DNA from: Zygaena filipendulae
Taxonomy: Eukaryota > Arthropoda > Insecta > Lepidoptera > Zygaenidae
Reading direction: 5' to 3'
Length of the DNA: 64,000 bases
Assembly: GCA_907165275.2 (NCBI GenBank)
Contig: OU015668.1
Coordinates: 7,311,658-7,375,657, forward strand
Numbering within the stretch: the stretch's first letter is position 1; each line of letters opens with the position of its first letter. A model generated the notes under the pieces. The model did no database searches and had not been told where the DNA came from. It worked only from the letters and a program-made list of their open reading frames with translations. Below, in pieces: positions 47,875 through 61,100 of this stretch. The position numbers and the translations under genes were made by a program.

Positions 47875-50800
47875 TTACAGATTATCTGCATTAGCAGCAG
47901 CGTTGTAAATTGTATTATCCAGAAGATAAGTCTCGCATTGGTTACAAGAGTTGAATTCATTCAGATAATCTTGACCGAGATACTTGTTGATGATAGCCGA
48001 GCACCGCATATCCTCGGTTGCATACGGCAGGGCTGCGCTCAGCTCATGCAGTACGAGCGGTTCATAGGACAGTAATAGCTTTGAGTCCGTCTGAGAATCC
48101 GAGGAAACCGGAGGCACTGCTTTCAAGACTACAATTTTGGACCGGAAATGACCAAATTTCTTTAGGTGATTTTTATTCAACAATTGGATTCTAAAATATG
48201 CAGATTCGATTACAGTACGCGTGTACTGACCAGTGTTGTTCATTTTGCCACGCAAGGCTTTTAAACATGTAGTCAATTTGTCGTCCCAAGTGCTTGCTTT
48301 CAGCAGATCTGCTTCCATCGTATCAGATTTGTTTCCAACGATTAATTGGTAGATGTGTTCTAACAGAGAATCCTGTAACTTTTCTGATCCCAAATCACCG
48401 AGATGAGACGTTAAAGACGAGTGAATATCTTCAGGGGTACCGCCTACACAGTAGACAGTGCCAGTTTTACCTGAAACAAAAATATTGTGAGAAAATTATA
48501 CACACACCATATTGACGTGAATAGGTACGTCTTTAAAACTGCTTCCATAGTGGGGGGCAAGTCAAGAAAATGATAACAAACTCGGCGGATACAATTTGGT
48601 GTTGCAGCTTCGTAGCTATCACCTCCATCCTAAATTCAATTACACCATTGGATAACTAAAGGACCAAAATATAATAATTCATTACACCAAGTGAGGACTG
48701 TGACGCATCGCGTGGGGTGGAGTGGAAAGTGCCGCCTTTTTGAGGTAATTTTGCTTCATATCGAGATTTCCATTTAGTTAACTTTTAACTCGAAAAATTT
48801 ACGACGTTTGTTTCGGTTTTAATCGTGAGCTCTCGTCAAAATCTATCGATTGCTACGAGCGTAGCGTAGCGGTAAGCAACGCCCCTAGCCCTATGTAAAG
48901 GGCGCGCGACTCGCGGGCACGAGTCGTTGCGAGCGGATGATGTTTTTGAATTTTTTTGCGCGCGTAATAATTTCTAATTGCATAAATTTTTTTCGAGTAC
49001 CTACCTAATCTCTGTTCACAGAAAAATCTGTAACATCTAGCTCAAGAGACCCCTCATTATTCTGCGTCTGCTACTGCACGCAGAGACGGCTCTTATATTC
49101 TACATTTGGTACGGAACCCTAAATGTGCGAAATCCGACACACAGTCCGACAGTTTTCTTTTTTTCATCAAATAAATTAATTTCGCATAATGTTGGTAATA
49201 TGTATTTACATAATATCTGGGTCACCGAGCTTTGCTCGCTGTGTATAGTGCCATCTGTTCTTACGTAGAAAAACAAACACTCATTTTTCATTGCCTGAAA
49301 ACACGGATAAAACTACGTTTTCTAAAAATGAAACCTAGCCAGATCGATTAATCGCCTCCAAAATTCTAAATTTCATGAATATCGTTTCGTTTAAAGTTAT
49401 CAGATAGATTTCAAATCAGCGTTATTGTTTTGTTTCTTTTCTCCAAATCTTTTACGCTGCAACGACCACGCTGTGATTATATTTTATTTTATAATTTATA
49501 GCAATAAAATATACAAAAGGAAGCTGTGTAGTGTGTACTAAACAGGTATTTCAAATTCTCATGCTGTATAAATATAGAATAATCTAATAATCTAAGTCCA
49601 GGTCTCATGTAATCCTTTAATATCACTCTAATCTCTATCTATCGATCTTTAGTGATGTGGTGTGAGACAACGGCTGTAGAATTTCATGACTATAATACGA
49701 TTCCAATTTCCAGCCTCCTTTCTTGAATTTCAAACTCTCTTTAATCTGTAATTGATATCATCTTGAAGCCGTCTGTGGACTTTTTGCTGTTTCTGTACTG
49801 TCTTTCTTCCTGTTCTTCACATCCTGGGTGACGCGACTGTAGTTTCGGACTCTACGGTATACCATGGATCGCGAAGGTCAGTGATATTTTGTATAATTAT
49901 ATCCCACCAAAAACATTTTAGCTAGCTTACATGCCTTTCAGCTTTCTAGGACATTAGGAAATACCCTAAAAATTTTGATGATCATCAGTGAGTCAGTGAC
50001 GAAATCAGGGTTTTTTAGATATCAATAAAAATCTAAAGTATAAGAACTATGCAATTAAAATTTTATATGTTTGATAAGTCCGCTATTGATAACATATCCC
50101 GAGAATTTAGTTTATCTGGTATAATCAAAATCCAAGTTATGAGGGTTCAAATAAACGACGAAGCGCTTAGAGAAGAGTAAGGTAGTGCTTCCGCTTTGCT
50201 TGACTCGTCTTGGCAGGGGCACTACCGTGCCCCAGATTTAAACTTACTAAGTTGTTGTATCATTTGAATAATCAATAGACGAAAAAAAAAAACTTGGCTT
50301 TTTAAGTGCTTTTCCATAGATGGATGGTAAAAGAGAGGGCCAATATCGTTTGTTTTTTTTTAGGCCTTTAGTTTTATAATTTAAAAAAAAATATTTATTA
50401 CACTGGTAGTGACGTTCTCTAGAGACATTGTAAAACGATATCTTGTTGTGATGTATTGTGTTCGTTAATTTGAACTAAAAACTTGAAATCGTAAAAATGC
50501 AACAGAAGCGTTATATACATAGTTGGACAGCTGTCGAATTTCAAGTTTTGACAGTGATATGTTTGATGACATTAAACATTTTTACTTGGAGATAATGCAA
50601 GCAAAAGAAAATCTCATATTCCGGCCAAGCTGTGACGTTACAGGCGATCATTTTTATTAATTTTCCTGGATTATTCACAGGTCAATCTAGAACCGGTATT
50701 TTTTATATTCGCAATCTATTTTTTTGTGGTATTGTCCATTCTATTCACGTCACGTTCTATTCGTAGGCCCAATAGTAGGTACTAGTGGTAGTTACTGGTA

Positions 50801-52127
50801 CGGAGGTCTGGTACTCTTTATAAATTGAATCTAGTTATACCGACGATGCGTTTCACTATATCCACACCACCTGCATGGCTATAACCATTAAGAATCAGTT
50901 TTAACTTTAAAATAAACAAAGCAACTCAGCTTAATTAATTTTTTATAGCAACAATAAATTAGAATAATATCATTAAAAGATTCGTCTTGGCGTGGGACTA
51001 CCGTGCCTCCAGATTTACATGAAATATGGTAACAATATTTTTGTGTTGCACTAGTTTTATTTTTATTCTTACCATAACCCTCCAGTATATTCGACATCTC
51101 CAAAGCCAACAACACGCCAGATTCATAACCCAACAAGTAGAAATTATTCTTATCCTTCAGTCTTTTCATCATAACCTGCGAAATAAACAAACACTATTTA
51201 GTTCTGTCTTTCATAGTCGAATATCATGATTTTTTTTACACTCTTTACAAAGTTTTGGTAGTAGAGGCAATAAGGTTACAGGTTATTAACGTTATTTAAT
51301 ATCCAATTAATTATTAATTATTATAATGTTATATTTACGTTCACGAGCCGCTGAGCCACCTCTCTCAAGGTTTCGTCTGGCCGGTTCACTTCGGGAAACA
51401 ACATGATCGCGGGCAACTTCAATCGTTCACAGAGCGCTTTGAACCTATTACGATGCCCCTCCATGCCAGGCACTATGCACAGATAGGTCTCACACGTGTT
51501 GTATTCATCGCCACGCTGCAAATGAAGATATACAAATCATTTTCAGAGTCAAAGACAGCTGCAGCTGGAAGAGGCCTTCTCTACTAAGTACTAAATAAAG
51601 TACGACTTGTTTTGCGATATTCTGCAATTTTACTTATATTTTACGAGAGGTTTTTCTGAACAACAGACTTGTTTTAAAAAAAAAGACTGACTGAAAAACA
51701 TCATCTGCAAAATCATAATTTTTATTTTATAAGCTGATCCCCGAGATTTCACCCGCGTTAATTTCGGAGTTCTTGCGGGATTCTGGTTTAAAAGTACGCA
51801 ATTTACAGTGTTCTGTAGGTACCTCTGACAACGTCTATGCAAAAATGCTTTATGTCGTGTTTAATCTTTGTTATTATCACAATCAATTTCTCAGCTCCTA
51901 TAACACCTGTTGCATTGAAAACAATGCCTGTGGATTAAGGCCACCTTTCGCTCAATTTTCAATGACCCACCTTTTTAGAACGTTGCAGCAGTGTCGGAAG
52001 CTCTATCAAGTCAGCCGTAGCGTCCACTTCCTCTTGGTCAAACATAGAGTTCGTTAAATATCCCTGAAATCCTGAGGATTTCTTTTGTAAAATTATATCG
52101 ACATTTTCATAGTGTAATTTTTTCAGC
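47875..52127 (-). CDS. Gene B exons 36-39: TE domain and C-terminus
   Basis: Exon 38 keeps LLGYESGVLLALEM with no nucleophilic Ser in the elbow. The final exon adds the C-terminus missing from A: after LPYATED it continues MRCSAIINKYLGQ to the stop after NAAANADNL. No GDHR-like His motif is seen. The part of this exon right of about 48300 is almost identical to A, while 48010-48290 differs at roughly one base in nine by eye, with many amino-acid changes (for example NTGQYTR against NSYQYMR). Confidence 0.85.
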
Positions 52128-55100
52128 CTGTAAGAAAGTGCATGGATTTGATTTGGCGTTATGTGTAAGTGCGTAACTCAACGTAGGTAAAACATCGAAT
52201 ATATAAATGCTTTTTTCATTTACTATGAATAGAACTTCATCCTTTTTTGAAGTCGGTTAAGAATCTACTCTACAACGTTCAGTAATAAAGAAAAAGGGGC
52301 GTACTTATGCTATCTCTCAATAAAAGAATATTTACTTAGCAATCGACAGCTGTGGCAAACATTGCTTGGGAAGATCCAATTTGAATTTTGTATTCAGAAG
52401 CCAATATAGTTCCTGGACACGTTCATCAGTCAGACCCAACATCTCGAGGGTAAGGCTCTCAGGAGTGCTACTGCTGATGTTTAACCCTGTATTTAACACC
52501 ATTTTAAACCACCAATTACAAATACCTATACTTCATTTGCCTTTCAATTTGTATAATTCATCCTTTAACAATCAGCGCAGCGTCCTTAGTTTTTCACAAT
52601 GATGCTTTTCTATATTTCGAAAATACTTATAATATCATTGATTACGAAGCATTGCCATATGCTACGTACCTCTGTTAGATTGAAACTGTGACCACGACAA
52701 ATTCAAATGTTGCTGAATTCTTGTAAACGATACTAATTGTGAACGGAAAAATTACGAAAATAGCTTGCGAGTTGTTAACATCTGATATTATAATTTTATA
52801 ATTCAACCTTTGTTAGAACAACAGCAGTCTGATTGAGAATGTGCGCACGAGGTGATAGAGGTGTGTAAGTATGGAGGTCCAAAGGACAAGTGCGGGTGCC
52901 TAGACACCGCCTACCCTGCTTCCCGGAGGCAGGTAACATAGGTAAGACTTGTATTACACTATTAGTAACAAGTGACGGGATTACCTGGTATTTTTGCAAT
53001 TTCTTCGATTAAATTATTTTTCACGGAGACTTTTTTGAATGAAGACACCACAGTTTTTTGGCTGTTTAGAGCTCTTTCAAGCAAATCGAGAGCACTATGT
53101 GTTTCCAGATATTGATCAGACGGTAATTCATTAATATTTTCTGACCCTACAAACTAAAAAAAAGGAAACATTTAAATCTTAACTCGGATTAAGTTTATGT
53201 TTTATATGATTTTCAATAATAAAATATTGTACTGTATCTTATACAAAACATTGCGGCATACTTTTTTTAAGTTATTCAAACTTATCGATAGTGCAGGTAA
53301 ACCAGATTTGGCACGTTGAACACATATTTCACGACCAAAGTTTGAACCATCGCTGATCATCACGAAGTTTCTGTCAAGAAATATAATATTATAATAACTG
53401 TAATTAATATATATAACATAATATTATAAAAATTTATAAGTAATGATCTATATATTGAATTGCACTCACTTTAATGAACTACAAATTTTTCTAGAAGTTA
53501 TATCCAAAAAGTCCATTGCTGAATTAAGTTTGATTTTATATTCATCTTGAATATCGTCAGTAGCAGTTCGCACCACAAATATTGCACGCACCGGTCCTAT
53601 GTCGTTGCTTTTATTCAGAAAAACGTGAATTTTTTCTTTCTCATCCAAATTGCCATCAAGGATTTTTACTTGAACGCCATGTTGTTCCCATAATCTAGGG
53701 AAGTCAAAGAGGATAAATGAAAATTCTTTATCGTATAGTATAGTAGCAGTGTTCGTTGTGGTAGTCTAGCGGGAGAATTCTCACTCTATTTAAAGGTCGG
53801 ATTTTTAAATCAGACTTGTTAAGCCTACCTCCGGGTCTACAGATGGGCAATCAAGCTGGTTTAAAACCTTTATTTAGGGTTTAAACCCGATAAAAGCACG
53901 TAAACGCTCACATTTAAGTCGGGTTTAACCCAAGTACTGGGTTGATATACGGATCTTTTTGTCTGTGTACAACACAATTCGCTTAGCACGAATATTCGGT
54001 GAAGCAAGTTCATCTTAGAAGCAATTCGAAAGTTTGTGAAATCCACCGCACTCGGGTAATAGACTAACGTCAACACACCCTCAGCTTTCAGGGTTAAAAA
54101 TAGATTTTGCTACAGGTCGTGATAGTAAATAGGCGACCTTATCTATACATATAAAATGCTTTGTTCTGAATGACTGAAGGATCAACGCACAGCCTAAGCC
54201 GCTGATCGTAGAGACCTGATACTTGGAGGGTGTGTTTTTTGTGTGACGTAGGCATCCGACAAGAAAGGATTTTTGAAAATTCAACCCCCAAGGGGATGAA
54301 AAGGGGTTACAACGTTTGCATGGAATAATTCCGCGGGAACTTCAAAATTATCGCGGGTGAAACCGCGCGGGACAGCAAGTCTATATATGTATTATATAAA
54401 ATAGAAACTGACTGACTGATCGATCAACGCACAGCTGAAACGACTGGGTCTAGATTTAGAACCATTAAATTTTGCACAAATATTCCTTAAGTGACGTAGG
54501 TGTGCACTAAGAAAGTATTTTTCAAAATTCAACCCCTCTTAAGGGGGTGAAAAGTGGTTGCAAAGTTTGTATGGACATTTGGACAATGTGTTTTCTTGGA
54601 AGAAACTGATCAAGAAATTAAAAAGGCTTGCTCATTCAATTACCACGGGAACTCTGAAATTATCGCAGGGAACAGTTAGTCATTAAAAAAATATGGATTA
54701 GCATGCTAGATGAATCTAGGTAGATAGGAAAAGTTAATTTGGTTTGTAATACAGAATAATATAATGGAGCAGATACGAGTAATACTAAAAAGAAATGGAT
54801 ACTATTGTATTAAACACAAAGTATATAACAACTATATCAAAACAGGTTTATACTAAGTACAATAAATCTATACAAAGGGTAAACAGAATCAAAATGAAAA
54901 ATATTTTACCTTTTCTTGAAATCTAAGTATCCTGATGTGCTGGGACACAACACATGCAGCTTCCGAACGCCGCTGGCGACAAGGTGGTCGGCAAGTTGTA
55001 CACCAAATCCCTCATCATCGCAAAGTATTGCGTAGCATTCTTCCGGTGAATAAGTCAATCTAAAGAGAATGAAAACAATAGGAGGAGCTAGATAAAAATA

Positions 55101-58100
55101 CTTCTTCATGTTTTAATTTTTACAAAATACAGATCTCCTTGATGGTCACAAAGTTAAGATTAGAAGTAAACACCATCACAAATTGGCGTAATGAAACAAT
55201 AAATAAATAAATAACGTTATCAGACCTTTGCTGTGTGATTGGAGATTCATTAAGTCGAATCAATACTCGGCCGCGGTGTCTACTTGCAGCTAGAAGTTGA
55301 AAGGCTCGTGCTACGTCTTGCGGAGGGTATGTAACCCTCGACAAAGGACGCACGTAACCTTGAGATATCCCATGAGCTATCATGAGTTGGAGATCCTATG
55401 AAAAGCGATCAAAATCTGTGACTCAATAAATCGAACCTAGTCTGAGTTGCGTAAGTCTTTTAGAAAAGTAAATGCAAAAAACACGAGAGCAAGGTTGCGT
55501 GAAAAAAAAAAACAATATAATTATTAATGGGCATGATGACAAGGTATAAAAATAAAAATAGTATTTAGTCCTTCAGTAAGATAATAAAAAAAATAACAGA
55601 CACGTATTTTTTGATTTTTCGAATTATTGCAAAATAAATTAATAAAACGCATTAAAGTTTAGGACTGGGAGGTCGTGACGTCATAACTAAGTATAAAGTG
55701 TACCTAGGAGTGACACACAGAAATTCAACTCTATACTTTTGAATATTTTGAATATTATGTAAAAAAAGAAAAAATACGCAGGTATCTAATATTTTTTATT
55801 AATCTACAAGACGGACTAAAAATTTAAATTTAGTCATCATGACCATTGTACTAATAATGCCAGGTTTACCTTCAATTCGGATTCATCCTGTAAATTAAAC
55901 AAACTAGAGAAGTCAACCAGCCTGTATCCACATTCGCGATCTAAGCACTCCATTTGGAAATTGAATTCCTCTTGATTTTTTACTATGGCTGTATCGAACA
56001 CTATTCCTGCAAGACTGCCGCATTTAATTGAAGTCTGCAATCAAATTCGTAAAAAATAACTATCGAAATGTTGGTATAATTTTTTACATACTTATAATAG
56101 TTATAATAACGCTTACATTTCTAAGTTTTCCTCTGATACACGAGATAACGATATTGCAGCCTTTTCCTTTGGTGGAAAACATAACCATGTCCCTAAAAGT
56201 GGCGTCACGTGAATTGCCTATGTGGTCATCTGGAAGAGAAATATTACACATTTTTGTTTAATACGAGTATTTTAGCAGTTCTTATGCTGTATTTATGATA
56301 GACCATTGTTAAGGTACAGATGCAAATCTTACTTCCCCAGCTAATTTTTAATCAAAAAAGTAAATTCAAACATGAAATACAATCACTAACAAAATATTTT
56401 TTCACTAATTGTAATAAAATTGTGAATAAGAAAAATTAAGAAGTGAAAAAACATAAGTTATAGATACAACGTGTTAATGAATTAACCAAAAACCTGATAC
56501 ACCCCATTTAAAAAATAATAATAATAATATGATTAAAATATAAATTATGTCAAAAAATCAATAGTTTAAAAGTTATTCAATATTAGTTTGGAGGTGACCT
56601 ATCTACAGAATTTCAAGCGCTACGTCCGCACCTACGTGTCAATGACCGATTCGATTTTTTTGTTACGGGCGGAGTATGCGCCAAATATTGCATTATTAAT
56701 TCTATCATTTAGAAATGGACTAGTAAAAATGAAAAAAATATAACCTATATTAAAACTGTTTTAAGTGATAATCACTATTTTATAAAGCAGATTTATTACA
56801 CCAGAGTAGAGTTTACAAGAAACAATATAGTGTATAAATTTATACATTTCTTAGTTTCTTTTCTTATTAATGTTTTAAGTACTTCCTTTTTTATGTTGTC
56901 TTAACTTCATAATATTTCATCTAGTTTTAATTGGTGACTAAAGAGCTGAAATTGGGAATTATAATAACTACAGTTGCTATAATTCCTAATTTTAGTTTAG
57001 TATCTCATTTGTACACATCAAAATCGCTGTGGAAACGAGTCTTGAGTTGCAGCCTAGAGCTTTAAAAAACGACTGTATAATTAAGTATAAAATATCGACT
57101 GTAACTTGTTTTGTGTCTGAATTAATAAATAAATAAATAAGTAAATAGAGTGTCATAGACAAGCTCATAAAGGAGCAACAAATTGACTAAACTAAAGGAG
57201 GCAGTAAACTTACAACACCTTCCCCTTAAGTTGTTTACATCATGTAGCCTTCACTATGTTTTACATAAAATTTAAACTCTAAGCAAATCATTACAAATCC
57301 AAAATATCCCTCGGTTTTACATACCTGCCAGAGCGAGTTTGATACATAGTAGTACGTACTTAAATTAGATTGAGGGACTTGAGATTCATTTTCTACTTGA
57401 ATATTATGACTGTTATCGGGACTGCTATCGATGTGGACTATCTGATTCTCTAGTATGAAAACTTTGGGATTGTCAATATAAGAAAACTCAAACAACCCAT
57501 CTCCAGAATAAGTTTGAGCTTTTGAAAATGATTTTCTCATGTGGTTTGTATTCCGCCTGAAGGGTCTAGAATTTTCATAGGTCTCAATCAAATAGGACCT
57601 AGATTCCTTGCACTTTTTTGTAACGATACCTTTTTTCCAATATCTATCATTTCCCGTTCTTATAAACTATTTATTTGGTTAAAGATTGTTTCAGTTCTAA
57701 CAATTTGTGAACATTTTTCTCTATTTTAGGATTCAGAGCGTCTAATGTGGTTGGTATATTAGTTGTTAAGCGTCTACTGTGCCAAATTTGTGCTGGAGAG
57801 ACTTGTATGCCTGACAACGGGCTATTATTATAGTGTAACAATGACCTACGATAGTCTACATTATCTTTAAAGGATTTCTTAATTAAGTTCTTGCCAATAT
57901 TGACAGCACTTCCATGATAGTGAGGGCTACATGTAATAATCTGCATGGCCTTGAAATATTCTCTACACTCTAGAAAAGGGTTATTATTGGCAACAATCTC
58001 TACCGGGTAGCCAAATCTAGTGAATGCTTCTTGCATTGCATTGATAACACCTCTGGAAGTTTTAGACTGTAGTGGTATCAATTCCAACCAATGTGAAAAA

Positions 58101-61100
58101 CAGTCAACAATTACCAGATATGATTTGCCTGCATGCTCAAATGTATCACTACCTACTTTATAGTACCTGTGTTTAGGAATCTTGTGTGGTATCAATAGTT
58201 CATGGAAATTATGAGGTCTGAACTTCTCACATGTTCGATACATCATAATAATTATATTGTTGTATGTCTTGGGACATTTTTGGCCAGTAAAATGATTGAC
58301 GAGCTTTCTTTACAGACTTTGAAATGTCAGGATGTCCTTGGTGTATTAATTTTAACATATTAGATTTTAATTTACGTGGAACCACTATTTTGTCATCAAG
58401 AAATACAAGACCTGATTGGACATAAATTGAATCTTTCATTTTGTAGAACTGTTTACACTCACTGTTAAAGTTTCTGTTCTCTGGTAATACTCATAGAACT
58501 TTGATATAAAGTTAATAAGTTATCCCTACTAGTCTCTAAACAGAATTCAGTTTTCCTCTCTTTGCTCATTGACAAATAAGTTGACACAGTATGTACCATT
58601 TCCAACATTTCATAATCCATGCTCAGACGAAATAAAATCTCAAGACGGAGCGCTGTCAACAAAAAAGTGAGGCCGGTTTCGTAAACATGTGGGCATTTAG
58701 TGAGTGTTGCCGTGCAGTGAAAACTTATTACCCCAAAATTGTCTAAGGTCTAGAAAGATGAATGGATAAGTAAATAGATAAGTTAGTATTTTTTTAAGTT
58801 GTATACCTCGGTTGTATATTTGAGAACCTTAAAAATATAGGTTTCGAAGTTATGATAAAACATGGAAATTAAAAATTAACGCCACTTGTTGTAATGTAAA
58901 TGTACGTTAATTTTATGAATATTAAAAGTTCGTAATCGAAATAGGTAAATTAAAAAACGGGGACTATTGTGACGCGCACTAGTAGCAACACTTATGGAAG
59001 TTGTGAAGGTTTTGTGTTCCAAGTTGTCATAAAATAAATAAAATTGGTTTGCCGCCTTTTGCTCTGTATTTACTTTTTATCTGTTTTAGTTTTTATTTTC
59101 TCTTCTGGGGCAATAAAGCATATTTTATTTGATTCGATTGATATTTTATTAAAAATTTGATTTTATCCTGATTTTTTTTTGAAGATTGATTTTACACCCT
59201 CTCACTACACAATTCGGCATTTTTCCTTTAAAAATTAGGAATTATTACAGCGTGACACTCCGCGCGCCGGAATAGCTCGACTGACAAGGTAAAGCGTAGT
59301 TTCGTTATATTATGTGTGTGCGTGTATCTGTGCATGTACACGCCGAGGCGTAGTTTTATCGGCTTCACTTATTTGTTCACAGCGCTCCGTCTTGAGTTTT
59401 TATTTCGTCTGAGAATCCATGTTAGTCTCACTGCAACTATTACGTGATAGCATATCATCAAAATGGATCAACTTTCCTGGAATGTATACGAGATTGAGAT
59501 GGTAATTTAATAGTTTAATTTTCAATCTTCTAAGTCTAGGAGCACCCACTTTACTAATAAGTTTTTTTAAATTGATACAAGTGATTTGTGATCAGTTTGT
59601 ACTGTCACACGGTTAGAACCATATACATACTTGTGTAATTTTTGTGTACCATAATAAATTGCAAGTAATTCCTTCTTTGTTTGACTGCAATTGATTTCTG
59701 CACTATTCATTGATCTAGATATATAAGCAACAAGTTTTGATAATATATTATTAGTGTCTTTTTGAAACAAGCAGCAACCAATATCATTTTGTGAACTGTC
59801 ACATTGTAGTATAATATCTTCTTTTTAAATTAATAACAATAATTAATAAAATAAGCTACATTAATTAATTAATTAAATATTAATTTCCCTAGCCTTCTTA
59901 ACAACCTTTGCGAGGGCCTCATCATGCTCTTTCTCTGTTGCACCCATCTAGTGATGGTATGTCATCAAACCAGCAGATTACATTGGGAATATTTCCGAAG
60001 TAAGTTTCAATTTCATCTTGAAACATCTGGTGCGTTCGATAGACCATAGTCTAGTACTAAATATTTATAGATACCATATGGAGTAGCGAAGTAGCACTGT
60101 CAAGAAGCCTTTGGCGTTAAACGCATATGATGAAAGCCTTCAGAAAGATGTAGTACAGTGAACATTTCTTATCTCTTAGCTTAACCGCTATCTCTTCGAC
60201 AGTAAGTAATACATTTTGTTTTCTTATAATATAATTATAAAACTGTAGAGAGGTCAATTCTGTACATTGAATATATATGCAAAATTAATATTGGAGGATG
60301 AATGGTGATCGATACTGATGCCAAAAATGCAATCAGTAAATTTTTCTGTCTGTCTGTCTGTCTGTATGTATGTGCACGCATGGGTCAAAAACTACTGAAG
60401 GGATTTTAACCGGACTTGGTACGATTGTAGTCCATACTCCTAGGCAGGTTATAAGCTATATAACATAACGCTAAGACACATAGGAGCTGAGCAGTGACGA
60501 TAAATTTGAAGCGAGTCGGATGAAAATGCGCTTTCGAGCTCTTATCCTCGCATACGTTTACTCAATCACACAAAAACGGCTGAACGGATTTGGATGAAAT
60601 TTGGCATGCACGTTGTCAGGGGTACAGAGAAGGACATAGGGTACTTTTTGTCCCGGAATTCCCGCGGGCAAAGCTAGTCTTATAATATAATTATTAAGAT
60701 CAGTGGGGTCTAAACAAAGCCTTATTTTATTATTCTGTTTCTCTACGATGACAATTTTGTTTATACAAGCTTCTGAATCAATTCCATTTACCTTTTCTAG
60801 AGCATCCCTCTGAAACAATCTATCTAACTCTGTTTTCAATGGCTTCATTAAACTTACAGGTACCCTAGATGCAGGGTGACAAATAGGTTGATGTGCTATT
60901 GTTGGTATATTACATGGTTTAGGAAACTTACCAAGTCCTTTGAAGATATCTGCATTTATAGTCACAAATTTTTGCTTCTCATCATTTCGCTTAATATTTA
61001 TATTAACCTTATACATTCGCTTAACTAAATTTAATTTTAAACATTCTGGAAGACCCCATAGCATACAATTATTATCGATAATCATAAAATTTTCATAACA

